From VFJL01 sp043752345 (lineage in GTDB: Bacteria; Pseudomonadota; Gammaproteobacteria; Burkholderiales; Nitrosomonadaceae), in the NCBI GenBank assembly GCA_043752345.1, contig JAYUYT010000105.1, forward strand, positions 1 through 10,614: a stretch of DNA of 10,614 nucleotides. Direction: 5' to 3'. Shown here in pieces: positions 1-6,604 of this stretch. The position numbers were made by a program, and so were the translations under genes. A model generated the notes under the pieces. It did not search any database, was not told the DNA's origin, and saw nothing but the letters and a program-made list of their open reading frames with translations. Positions within the stretch are counted from its first letter, which is position 1, and each line of letters opens with the position of its first letter.

Positions 1-1
1 G

Positions 2-430
2 GTTTGGTTCCGTCACCGCAAGGTCGACACCATGCTGTGGGTGAGTCTCGTCATCATCGGCGTTTTTGGCGGTGCCACACTGATACTGCAGGACGAAACC
101 TTCATCAAGTGGAAACCTTCCGTGCTCTACTGGCTATTTGCCGGCGCGTTGCTGGTAGCCCACGGGGTTTTCAACAAGAACCTGATTCGCGTCATGATGA
201 AAGAACAAATCAAGCTACCGGAAACGGTCTGGGGCCGGCTCAACGCCAGTTGGGCGGGGTTTTTCACAACGATGGGCGGCGTCAACCTCTACGTGGCCTT
301 CAACTATTCCACCGAAACCTGGGTCAATTTCAAGCTGTTCGGTTTCATGGGTCTAATGCTGGCGTTTGTGCTATTGCAAGGACTGATGCTAGCAAAATAT
401 ATGGAAGATAAAGAAGACAAAGGAACGTGA
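2..430 (+). CDS. yciB: YciB / septation protein A family inner-membrane protein (5' end outside window)
   Basis: This is the C-terminal 142 residues of a YciB (IspZ, intracellular septation protein A) protein. The frame is open from the first bases of the window, so the start lies upstream; the family is usually about 180 residues. The visible part begins VWFRHRKVDTMLWVSL and carries several hydrophobic segments separated by short charged loops. The conserved stretches LPETVWGRLN and WAGFF...NLYVAFN are typical of the family. It ends in a charged tail (KYMEDKEDKGT). YciB is a multispanning inner-membrane protein linked to cell-envelope synthesis and septation; its biochemical role is not settled. 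The next gene overlaps its stop codon by one base (TGATG), which indicates translational coupling. An internal ATG at 32 is not the true start because conserved sequence continues upstream of it. Confidence 0.93.
   Translation, partial: VWFRHRKVDTMLWVSLVIIGVFGGATLILQDETFIKWKPSVLYWLFAGALLVAHGVFNKNLIRVMMKEQIKLPETVWGRLNASWAGFFTTMGGVNLYVAFNYSTETWVNFKLFGFMGLMLAFVLLQGLMLAKYMEDKEDKGT
420..424 (+). promoter_or_regulatory. Ribosome binding site of yciI
   Basis: AAGGA lies 5 bases before the ATG at 430 but only 2 bases before the in-frame GTG at 427. The spacing therefore favours the ATG as the yciI start, even though it sits inside the end of yciB. Confidence 0.6.
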
Positions 431-732
431 TGCTCTACGCCATAAATGCTGAGGACAACCCCGATAGCCTGGAAAAACGTCTGGCGGCTCGTTCCGCCCA
501 TCTGGAACGCCTCAAGGCATTGCAGCAAGACGGGCACCTTGTCCTGGCCGGGCCCTACCCGGCAATCGACAGCTCTGACCCGGGTCCGGCAGGATTTTCC
601 GGCAGCCTGATCGTGGCAGAATTTGAATCACTGTCGGTGGCGAGCGCCTGGGCAGAAGCAGATCCGTATGTCACTGCAGGTGTCTACGCAAAAGTCACCG
701 TCAAACCATTCCGGAAAGTCTTTCCGGCATAA
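430..732 (+). CDS. yciI: YciI family protein
   Basis: A 100-residue YciI-like protein, the usual length of this ferredoxin-like-fold family. It opens MLYAINAEDNPDSLEKRLAA and keeps the family signatures RxAHL (putative active-site His at residue 24), LAGPYPAIDS, DPGPAGFSGS and ADPYVTAGVY, ending VKPFRKVFPA. It closely resembles Escherichia coli and Haemophilus YciI. The family is thought to be enzymatic through a conserved His/Asp pair, but no substrate is established, so the cellular role is open. The gene follows yciB with a one-base stop/start overlap and precedes a bolA-family gene by 19 bases, so the set is probably co-transcribed. An in-frame GTG at 427 would add one residue; ATG at 430 fits the ribosome binding site better. 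Confidence 0.93.
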   Translation: MLYAINAEDNPDSLEKRLAARSAHLERLKALQQDGHLVLAGPYPAIDSSDPGPAGFSGSLIVAEFESLSVASAWAEADPYVTAGVYAKVTVKPFRKVFPA

Positions 733-751
733 GTGCAGGGCACGCCATAAT

Positions 752-1033
752 TTGAATACGATCGAACTAATCAGGCAGAGGCTTGCCGCCCTTGATCCGG
801 AGAAAGTTGAAATTCTGGATGAAAGCGCCCGGCATGCGGGACACGAGGGCGCCAAAAGCGGTGGCGGGCATTACTTTCTTACTATCGTCTCATCCAGGTT
901 TTCCGAACTATCGACCATGGCCAGGCATCGTCTGGTCTATGCTGCATTGGGGGAGATGATGCGCAAGGATATTCACGCACTCAGCGTAAAGGCGTATACT
1001 CCTGAAGAGGTTAGATTTGATCCAATCCACTGA
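752..1033 (+). CDS. BolA family protein (TTG start)
   Basis: A 93-residue BolA/IbaG-type protein. In this family small proteins bind monothiol glutaredoxins and share a [2Fe-2S] cluster, acting in iron-sulfur trafficking or regulation. Visible signatures are the N-terminal helix (NTIELIRQRLAALDP), the loop HAGHEGAKSGGGH (residues 28-40), and RHRLVYAALGEMM followed by the invariant C-terminal His (IHALSVKA, His75), a cluster ligand in BolA-glutaredoxin complexes. The reading frame is open back to an ATG at 623, but that would overlap yciI by more than 100 bases. Family alignment places the start at the TTG at 752, with AGGG at 737-740 as a distant ribosome binding site (11 bases). The gene sits between yciI and the parvulin gene in an apparent operon. 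Which BolA subfamily it belongs to is not decided. Confidence 0.88.
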   Translation: MNTIELIRQRLAALDPEKVEILDESARHAGHEGAKSGGGHYFLTIVSSRFSELSTMARHRLVYAALGEMMRKDIHALSVKAYTPEEVRFDPIH

Positions 1034-1045
1034 CAAGGGAGCTCT

Positions 1046-1843
1046 ATGCAACTCATAAAATTTTCGCAATTAATTGCGATCGGCATTTCCGGGCTGATCA
1101 GCGTAACCGTTGCCCAAGCTCAACCCGCAGTACCCATGGCCAAAGTGAATGGAGTGGCAGTTCCGCAGGCGCGACTTGATTTTATAATGAAGGCTCGCGC
1201 CGCACAGGGGCAGCCGGACACTCCTGAAGTCAGAAGAGCTTTGCGTGACGATCTTATCGCCGAAGAGGTAATCGCCCAGGAAGCATTGAGAAAAGGGCTG
1301 GATCGGGATCCCGACATCATAGCTCAGTTGGAGATTGCCCGTCAGACAGCGCTGGTCCGGGCATACCAGATCGATTACATAAAGACTCATCCGGTCAGTG
1401 ACGAGGCCTTGCGCAAGGAATTTGAAGCGCTGAAAACGCAGATGGGTGACAAGGAATACAAGGCGCGCCACGTTCTGGTCGCCACCGAGGCGGAAGCCAA
1501 GAATATTATCGCCAGCATCAAGAAAGGCGCCAAACTTGACAAGATCGCCCAGGAAAAATCTACGGATACCGGCAGCAAGAGCAAAGGAGGCGAACTCGAC
1601 TGGAGTCCTGCCGGAAATTATGTCGAATCGTTCGCCGTAGCCCTAACCAAGCTGAATAAAGGTCAACTCACCGAGCAACCGGTACAAACACCTTTTGGCT
1701 GGCACGTAATCCGATTGGACGACGTGCGTCCGCTAAAAATTCCGTCATTTGAGGAAATCAAGAACAATCTGACACAGCGTGTACTGCAGCGGCAGTTTGA
1801 AGGTGCTGTCAACGACCTGCGCGCCAAAGCCAAGGTCGAATAA
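1046..1843 (+). CDS. Periplasmic parvulin-type peptidyl-prolyl cis-trans isomerase (PpiC/SurA-like)
   Basis: A 265-residue exported PpiC-type foldase. Residues 1-25 form a signal peptide (hydrophobic core IAIGISGLISVTVA) with a likely cleavage site after AQA. Residues 30-130 resemble the helical chaperone arm of SurA/PpiD-type proteins (VNGVAVPQARLDF, then helices rich in Glu, Ala and Arg). Residues 137-227 form the rotamase domain: YKARHVLV with catalytic-region His142, the GG-ELDW strand, and TPFGWHVIRL with His220. A last helix packs behind. It would catalyse proline isomerisation and assist folding of envelope proteins in the periplasm. The start ATG at 1046 has a good ribosome binding site, AAGGGAG, at 1035-1041. 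It lies 12 bases after the bolA-family gene and is the last gene of the operon, followed directly by a terminator. Confidence 0.93.
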   Translation: MQLIKFSQLIAIGISGLISVTVAQAQPAVPMAKVNGVAVPQARLDFIMKARAAQGQPDTPEVRRALRDDLIAEEVIAQEALRKGLDRDPDIIAQLEIARQTALVRAYQIDYIKTHPVSDEALRKEFEALKTQMGDKEYKARHVLVATEAEAKNIIASIKKGAKLDKIAQEKSTDTGSKSKGGELDWSPAGNYVESFAVALTKLNKGQLTEQPVQTPFGWHVIRLDDVRPLKIPSFEEIKNNLTQRVLQRQFEGAVNDLRAKAKVE

Positions 1844-1856
1844 TAATTCTCTAACT

Positions 1857-1887
1857 AAAAAGGGCGGTCATTTGACCGCCCTTTTTT
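1857..1887 (+). terminator. Rho-independent terminator, likely bidirectional
   Basis: An 8-base-pair GC-rich stem (GGGCGGTC at 1862-1869 pairing with GACCGCCC at 1874-1881) encloses a 4-base loop ATTT. On the + strand it is followed by six T (1882-1887) and preceded by five A (1857-1861), so the reverse strand also shows a stem followed by a T-run. It lies between the convergent ends of the parvulin gene and alr and probably ends both transcripts. Confidence 0.9.
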
Positions 1888-1890
1888 ATT

Positions 1891-2964
1891 CTACGTTACT
1901 ATCTGCATGCGCGGCGCCAGAGCACACAGCAACTCATAGCTGATCGTGCCCGCCGACTGTGCCACTTCGTCTACCGGCATCCCCTCTCCCCAGAGAGTTA
2001 CCGGACTACCCACACCGGCACTCTCGATTCCGCTCAAATCCACGTGCAGCATATCCATGGATACACGTCCGAGAATACGGCTACGCCTGCCATTCACCAG
2101 CACCGGTGTGCCAGTGGGTGCATGACGTGGATAGCCATCGGCATAACCGCCCGCGACAATGCCGACCCGCATCGACCGGTCGGCACGGAAAGTATGCCCG
2201 TAACCGACTGCATCTCCTGTCTTTAGATTCTGCACCGCAATGATTTTGCTGGATACTGTCATTACCGGGTGCAAACCCAGTTCGGCGGCAGTCCTGTCGA
2301 CAAATGGTGAGGCGCCGTAGAGCATGATGCCGGGGCGTACCCAATCGGCATGCGTCTCAGGGTAGCGTAAAATTGCTGCAGAATTGGCCAGTGAGCACGG
2401 CAGATTCCGTCCTGCAGCGACGTCATCAAAGCACTGCAACTGCGCACTGACACTATCCCCGCCAGCGGGCTCATCGGCGAGGGCCAAATGGGTCATCAAT
2501 GTGATCCGGCCAACAGCAGGGCTGGTTTTCAGGAGTTCCAGCGCGGCTGGAAACTGCTCAGGCATAAATCCCAAGCGGTTCATGCCGGTGTTAAGCTTCA
2601 GAAATACATCCAGACCACCGCGCCGCTTGAAGGCGGATAACATGGCCAACTGCTCGCTGTGGTGAATCACAGCGCTCAAGTGATATTGTTCGATCAATGC
2701 CAATTCCTCTGTGGAAAAAAAACCTTCAACCAACAGTATGGGCTGGCGGTAGCCTGCATCCCGCAGGCGTATCGCAGCATCCAGTTCCAGCAGCGCAAAT
2801 CCGTCCGCACTCTTGAGTGCGCTGGCAGCACGCAGCAATCCGTGACCGTAAGCATCGGCCTTGATTACCGCCATTACGCGCGCGCGCGGTGCATGGCGGC
2901 GAACTATTGACAGATTCTGTTCGAGTGCGGAAAGATCGATCAGGGCTTGAATAGGACGTGGCAT
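1891..2964 (-). CDS. alr: Alanine racemase
   Basis: A 357-residue PLP-dependent fold-type III alanine racemase, the normal length. It interconverts L- and D-alanine in the cytoplasm to supply D-alanine for peptidoglycan. The PLP lysine is Lys35 in the signature AVIKADAYGHG, and the second catalytic base is Tyr255 in VGYGHTFRA. Other conserved blocks are KLNTGMNRLGF (residues 123-133), MTHLALAD, WVRPGIMLYGASP and GRVSMDMLHVDL. The start is ATG at 2964. No convincing Shine-Dalgarno sequence is visible before it (upstream reads AAAAATCAAACAG). The gene converges on the parvulin gene across a shared terminator and diverges from lplT. In many proteobacteria a biosynthetic (alr) and a catabolic (dadX) racemase exist; no dadA neighbour is seen here, so the biosynthetic role is favoured. 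Confidence 0.97.
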   Translation of the reverse strand: MPRPIQALIDLSALEQNLSIVRRHAPRARVMAVIKADAYGHGLLRAASALKSADGFALLELDAAIRLRDAGYRQPILLVEGFFSTEELALIEQYHLSAVIHHSEQLAMLSAFKRRGGLDVFLKLNTGMNRLGFMPEQFPAALELLKTSPAVGRITLMTHLALADEPAGGDSVSAQLQCFDDVAAGRNLPCSLANSAAILRYPETHADWVRPGIMLYGASPFVDRTAAELGLHPVMTVSSKIIAVQNLKTGDAVGYGHTFRADRSMRVGIVAGGYADGYPRHAPTGTPVLVNGRRSRILGRVSMDMLHVDLSGIESAGVGSPVTLWGEGMPVDEVAQSAGTISYELLCALAPRMQIVT

Positions 2965-3191
2965 CTGTTTGATTTTTAGCGGGGTGTTATTGCGGAATTG
3001 CTACGCCACAGCTTTCTGCATGGTGTAAGTAGGAGGACTGGCAGGCCATTCAATCACAAATCCCGTCAACAGGATAGTGTTTGCCGGGAATTTCATTGTC
3101 GGGATAACGAATCGGAACCGCTACAGTTAGTCGCCACAGTAGTTTCATGGTATAAAACCCGCTGCCCAAAAACGGGCATGGATGACCATTG

Positions 3192-3197
3192 TATAAT
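3192..3197 (+). promoter_or_regulatory. Candidate -10 box for lplT
   Basis: A perfect TATAAT lies 37 bases before the proposed TTG start of lplT, which would give a leader of about 30 bases. No good -35 hexamer is present at 16-18 bases upstream (the region is A-rich, then CGGGC). A small hairpin, TGCCC/GGGCA (3163-3178), occupies that region. A weaker alternative is TTGCCG (3081-3086), 16 bases, then GATAAC (3103-3108). The rest of the 270-base alr-lplT gap shows no gene, and I could not assign a promoter for alr. Confidence 0.35.
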
Positions 3198-3224
3198 TCA
3201 CTATCTGATAACGAGAAAATTTCC

Positions 3225-3230
3225 GGGGAG
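3225..3230 (+). promoter_or_regulatory. Ribosome binding site of lplT
   Basis: GGGGAG ends 4 bases before the TTG at 3235. The spacing is short but usable, and together with the family N-terminus (MKRGFYTIMAAQ) it supports the TTG over the ATG at 3259. Confidence 0.5.
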
Positions 3231-3234
3231 TAGC

Positions 3235-4509
3235 TTGAAACGCGGGTTCTATACCATCATGGCGGCACAGTTCTTTTCGTCGCTGGCAGACAATGCGTTG
3301 TTGGTTATTGCCATCGCGCTGCTGATAGATCTGCACGCGCCCGCTTATCTCACCCCCATGCTCAAGTTTGTGTTTGTGTTGTTCTATGTGATCCTCGCCC
3401 CTTTCGTCGGCGCTTTCGCTGACTCCATGCCCAAGTGGCGGGTGATGTTCATCAGCAACACCATCAAGATCGTGGGCTGCAGCCTGCTGTTTCTCGCCGC
3501 GCACCAGTATTTTGCCCTCGCCGCCTACGCGATCGTGGGGCTGGGCGCCGCCGCTTACTCCCCAGCCAAATACGGCATACTTACCGAACTGCTGCCGCCG
3601 GATAAACTGGTCATTGCCAACGGCTGGATCGAAGGGTTGACCGTGGCCTCCATTGTGCTTGGCACGGTGCTGGGCGGGGTGCTGATTACACCCGCAGTCT
3701 CTGCCGTATTCCTGGCATTCGATTTTCCTTTCATCGACACCGGTGTGGATACCGTGACAGAAGCAGGCATTCTGCTTATCGCCACGTTTTACGGCATTGC
3801 CGCCACTTTTAATTTGTACATTCCCAACACCGGAGTTGATCACCGCATACTCAGCAAAAATCCGTTATTCCTGATGCATGAGTTCGGGCACTGCTTGAAG
3901 CTGCTATGGACCGACAAGCTCGGCCAGATCTCGCTCGCCGTAACGACATTGTTCTGGGGGGCAGGTGCGACCCTGCAATTTATCGTGCTGAAATGGGCCG
4001 AAGCAGCGCTCGATTTTCCACTCAGCAAAGCTGCACAGTTGCAGGGCGTGGTTGCTCTCGGTATTGCAGTGGGCGCGGTCATGGCGGCACGCCTGGTCTC
4101 ATTGCGGCAGTCGGTGAATGTAATTCCGCTGGGCATCGCCATGGGCATAGTGGTAATGACCATGATCGTAGTGCGCGACCTGTGGGTCGCGATCGGATTG
4201 CTCATGCTGATCGGCGGGTTGGCGGGATTCTTCGTAGTGCCGATGAACGCCCTGCTGCAGCATCGCGGCCATATCCTGATGGGCGCGGGTCACTCTATTG
4301 CGGTACAGAACTTCAACGAAAATTTGAGCATACTTACCATGCTGATGCTGTATGCCGTATTGATAAGCCTCGATGTACACGTTTACACCGTCATCATTCT
4401 GTTCGGCTTGTTTGTGGCGGTAATCATGACACTGATACGCAAATGGCACTTGCTCAACCAGAGCAAGCAAGACTCATTGCACCTGATCGGGGCGCACAAG
4501 GGGCATTAA
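3235..4509 (+). CDS. lplT: Lysophospholipid transporter LplT (MFS family, TTG start)
   Basis: A 424-residue major-facilitator protein closely resembling E. coli LplT, which flips lysophospholipids across the inner membrane for re-acylation. About 12 hydrophobic segments are visible. Shared signatures include QFFSSLADNALL in the first helix (Asp19-Asn20), PFVGAFADSMPKWRV between helices 2 and 3, AAYSPAKYGILTELLPP, TLFWGAGATLQF, and FFVVPMNALLQHRG followed by AGHSIAVQNFNEN. The frame stays open upstream to 2998, but that extension is polar and unlike the family, so the TTG at 3235 is chosen. In enterobacteria lplT is followed by aas, the acyltransferase partner; here no aas is adjacent. The gene diverges from alr and its stop lies 8 bases from the end of a convergent TPM gene. 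Confidence 0.93.
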   Translation: MKRGFYTIMAAQFFSSLADNALLVIAIALLIDLHAPAYLTPMLKFVFVLFYVILAPFVGAFADSMPKWRVMFISNTIKIVGCSLLFLAAHQYFALAAYAIVGLGAAAYSPAKYGILTELLPPDKLVIANGWIEGLTVASIVLGTVLGGVLITPAVSAVFLAFDFPFIDTGVDTVTEAGILLIATFYGIAATFNLYIPNTGVDHRILSKNPLFLMHEFGHCLKLLWTDKLGQISLAVTTLFWGAGATLQFIVLKWAEAALDFPLSKAAQLQGVVALGIAVGAVMAARLVSLRQSVNVIPLGIAMGIVVMTMIVVRDLWVAIGLLMLIGGLAGFFVVPMNALLQHRGHILMGAGHSIAVQNFNENLSILTMLMLYAVLISLDVHVYTVIILFGLFVAVIMTLIRKWHLLNQSKQDSLHLIGAHKGH

Positions 4510-4517
4510 CAACCGCG

Positions 4518-5018
4518 CTATAGAATCACCGGCTTGTCGGCAAGTTCATTCTCTCCACCTTGCCGCTCTGTCGGGAAATGCGCTTGCAAATGCCCGCTGA
4601 TAGCGCCGATGCCGGCAATCACCCCCGCCTCGAATCGCCCCTGTCGAAAAGCGGTCTCCATCGCGCGACAGATTTTCTCCCATTCCTCGCTGCCGACCTT
4701 GCTGTGAATTCCGCGGTCAGCAACAATTTCCACGTCACGGTCGGCCAGCAGTAAATAAATCAGCACCCCGTTGTTGCTCTCGGTATCCCACACCCGCAGC
4801 CGGGAAAATACTTCTATCGATCGCTGCCGCGCTGACTGATTTCCAAGCAGCGGCAATATATGCAATGCTGCTTCCACCGCAAAGCGAATTTCACCATCGT
4901 GGCTTGTTTCTGACTGCTTGATGGCTTGTTCGATAGCCTTCAGGGAGGCGGCGGGAAACGCGCGCCGCAGAGTCAGTCGACCAGTAAAGAGATGCCGCAG
5001 TACGCGCGTGAAATTCAC
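4518..5018 (-). CDS. Short TPM-domain protein (GTG start)
   Basis: A 166-residue protein built mostly of one TPM (TPM_phosphatase-like) domain. Visible hallmarks are a basic N-terminal helix, DGEIRFAVEAAL (around residues 40-55), RVWDTESNNGVLIYLLLADR, and DVEIVADRGIHSKVGSEEWEKIC. A final helical part follows (FRQGRFEAGVIAGIGAI). No clear signal peptide or membrane helix is seen, so it is probably cytoplasmic or peripheral. The GTG at 5018 directly abuts the TAA of the preceding YgcG-like gene (TAAGTG) and has a strong ribosome binding site within that gene, which points to translational coupling. It is the last gene of the tsaB-to-TPM run. TPM proteins were named from plant TLP18.3 and bacterial membrane proteins, and their activity in bacteria is unclear. 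Its exact role is unknown. Confidence 0.85.
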   Translation of the reverse strand: MNFTRVLRHLFTGRLTLRRAFPAASLKAIEQAIKQSETSHDGEIRFAVEAALHILPLLGNQSARQRSIEVFSRLRVWDTESNNGVLIYLLLADRDVEIVADRGIHSKVGSEEWEKICRAMETAFRQGRFEAGVIAGIGAISGHLQAHFPTERQGGENELADKPVIL

Positions 5019-5894
5019 TTACCATCTCCCCGATGCGCCGCCACCACCAAAACCGCCACCGCCGCCACCGAAACCACCACCCCCGCCAAAGCCGCCGCCA
5101 GACCAGTCACCACGCCCACCCCGATAAATTCCGCTGCCTGCGTTGCCGAACAGTCCCAAGAAAAATATGAGCAGCGCAATGAATAGCGCGACGATCAGTG
5201 AGGAAAAAACCAGCCAACCGATGAACCCCGCCACCGTACTCATTACCGTGGCGCCGATGAGGCGTCCGAACATGGATTGTAATATCTTGCCAAACACGAT
5301 CAACCCGATGAGTATGGGAAGCATATTTTCCAGGACGGCGTCCATTCCGCTAGCAGAGTTGGCGCCAGACATGGGCTGGGGCGGCGGTAACGGCTCCCCT
5401 TCGATCACACCCAGAATCCGCTCGATCCCCGCGACAATGCCGCCAGCAAAATCTCCCTGCCGGAATTCCGGAACAATTATTTCTTCGACAATCCGCTTTG
5501 CCACGGCATCCGGCAGCGCGCCTTCGAGACCATAGCCCACTTCTATGCGCAGCGTCCTGTCGTTCTTTGCAACTAGCAGCAAGGCACCGTCATCCACCCC
5601 CTTGCGTCCCAGCTTCCATGCCTCAGCAACGCGAATCGAATATTGCTCGATGGTTTCTGGCTGGGTAGTGGGGACGATCAGCACTGCCACCTGGTTGCCT
5701 TTTCTCGCCTCAAATGCCGCCAATTTCTGCTCCAGTTGTGCGGCCACAGCAGCGGGGAGCGTCCCGGCCAGGTCAGTGACGCGGGATTTCAGCGGCGGAA
5801 CCGCCACATCTGCCCCAGCCAATGGAGCAGAAAGCAGCAGTGCAACCAACATCAGGGTTTTTACCCAGACTTGAACGAGCCTAGTGGAAGTCAT
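5019..5894 (-). CDS. YgcG-like TPM-domain protein with Gly-rich C-terminal tail
   Basis: A 291-residue envelope protein. Residues 1-28 are a signal peptide (LMLVALLLSAPLAGA, likely cleaved before DVAVPP). Residues 38-160 form the TPM domain (VTDLAGTLP, NQVAVLIVPTTQPETIEQYS, RKGVDDGALLLVAKNDR, TLRIEVGYGLEGALPD, REQGDF-like FRQGDFAGGI). Next come two or three hydrophobic helices (MLPILIGLIVFGKIL; FIGWLVFSSLIVALFIALLIFFLGLFG). The protein ends in a glycine-rich tail of GGGF-type units closing in ASGRW. This arrangement is that of YgcG/'beta-propeller domains of methanol dehydrogenase type' proteins, with the TPM domain facing the periplasm. The frame runs open to 6020, but that would overlap lemA; the ATG at 5894 precedes the signal peptide and lies 52 bases after lemA. 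Linkage to lemA is a recurrent pairing. The biochemical function is unknown. Confidence 0.88.
   Translation of the reverse strand: MTSTRLVQVWVKTLMLVALLLSAPLAGADVAVPPLKSRVTDLAGTLPAAVAAQLEQKLAAFEARKGNQVAVLIVPTTQPETIEQYSIRVAEAWKLGRKGVDDGALLLVAKNDRTLRIEVGYGLEGALPDAVAKRIVEEIIVPEFRQGDFAGGIVAGIERILGVIEGEPLPPPQPMSGANSASGMDAVLENMLPILIGLIVFGKILQSMFGRLIGATVMSTVAGFIGWLVFSSLIVALFIALLIFFLGLFGNAGSGIYRGGRGDWSGGGFGGGGGFGGGGGGFGGGGASGRW
5026..5031 (-). promoter_or_regulatory. Ribosome binding site of the short TPM gene
   Basis: Reading on the - strand, GGGGAG lies 7 bases before the GTG at 5018, inside the last codons of the upstream YgcG-like gene. It supports the GTG start and coupling of the two genes. Confidence 0.6.
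5037..5099 (-). repeat. Glycine-codon low-complexity tract
   Basis: Twenty-one codons that are all Gly except three Phe, read on the - strand as blocks of 3, 5, 6 and 4 Gly separated by single Phe. On the + strand it appears as CCACC/GCC repeats. It encodes the Gly/Phe tail of the YgcG-like protein and is typical of that family. Mixed GGC, GGT and GGG codons argue against a very recent slippage expansion. Confidence 0.85.
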
Positions 5895-5946
5895 ACAACC
5901 ACGGCCCCCGGGAAAACCGACCGGAGCAGCGTTTGAGAAAACACCC

Positions 5947-6552
5947 TTATTTTCCCGCTGCTGGTGCGCTGAAATCCACCTTCGGCGCAGTGGAAATCTC
6001 TTTCTCGTTCTCCACCGCAAGGCTGGGTTTCACCTGGAAGCTGAAGACCATTGCAGTAAGATTGCTGGGGAAGGAGCGCACCACCACGTTGTATTCCTGC
6101 ACCGCCTTGATGTAGCGGTTGCGGGCTACGGTAATACGATTCTCGGTGCCTTCCAGTTGCGCCTGCAGTTCACGAAAATTGGCATCCGACTTGAGCTGCG
6201 GATAATTTTCCACTACCACCAGCAGACGCGACAGCGCGCCCGACAACTCTCCCTGGGCACTCTGAAACTTGGCAAACGCCGCAGGATCGTTAATCAGCTC
6301 GGGTGTTGCCTGAATCCCGCCCACCCTGGAACGGGCGTTGGTCACCCCCAGCAGCACATCTTTCTCCTGCGCGGCAAAACCTTTCACCACATTTACCAGG
6401 TTGGGGACCAGATCGGCGCGGCGCTGGTACTGGTTCAAAACTTCCGCCCAGCTCGCCTTGATCTGCTCGTCAGTGGATTGCAGGGTATTGTAGCCACAGC
6501 CGCTCAACGCAAGGGTAAGCAACAATGTCAGGGACAACAGCAGATTACGCAT
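5947..6552 (-). CDS. lemA: LemA family lipoprotein
   Basis: A 201-residue LemA protein. The N-terminus is a lipoprotein signal peptide with lipobox ALSGC (Cys19), so it is probably lipid-anchored to the membrane and faces the periplasm. Family blocks follow: IKASWAEVLNQYQRRADLVPNLVNVVKG (two long helices, here split across residues 31-58), QAQLEGTENRITVARNRY, and the end motif FPSNLTAMVFSF. The C-terminal region (about residues 175-201) is variable. The ATG at 6552 has a strong ribosome binding site, AGGAGAGG, at 6556-6563. The gene lies 52 bases after the uracil-DNA glycosylase gene and 52 bases before the YgcG-like TPM gene. LemA was named after a Listeria antigen; no enzymatic activity is established and its function is unknown. 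The LemA-TPM pairing suggests a shared envelope role. Confidence 0.93.
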   Translation of the reverse strand: MRNLLLSLTLLLTLALSGCGYNTLQSTDEQIKASWAEVLNQYQRRADLVPNLVNVVKGFAAQEKDVLLGVTNARSRVGGIQATPELINDPAAFAKFQSAQGELSGALSRLLVVVENYPQLKSDANFRELQAQLEGTENRITVARNRYIKAVQEYNVVVRSFPSNLTAMVFSFQVKPSLAVENEKEISTAPKVDFSAPAAGK

Positions 6553-6604
6553 GGACCTCTCCTGAAAAAATATGGTGCAGGATAAATGGGGGCTAAATCA
6601 CCGA

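Noticed and set aside
2998..3234. N-terminal extension of lplT by 79 codons
   Set aside because: The stretch is polar and basic, has no family match, and the ribosome site and the MKRGFYTIMAAQ-type start lie at 3235.
3145..3843. A 232-codon open frame on the - strand, antisense to lplT
   Set aside because: Its translation is rich in His, Gly, Gln and Asp without family resemblance, and it mirrors lplT codons. It is a shadow frame.
5037..5130. CCACC/GCC repeat resembling a tandem or CRISPR-like array
   Set aside because: There are no unique spacers or constant repeat length; it is the Gly/Phe coding tail of the YgcG-like protein.
5895..6020. Extended start of the YgcG-like gene at 6020
   Set aside because: It would overlap the lemA 3' end by 74 bases and put 42 Arg-rich residues before a clear signal peptide.
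5884..6585. A 233-codon open frame on the + strand across lemA
   Set aside because: It lies opposite a well-supported LemA gene with lipobox and ribosome site; the translation has no recognisable domain.
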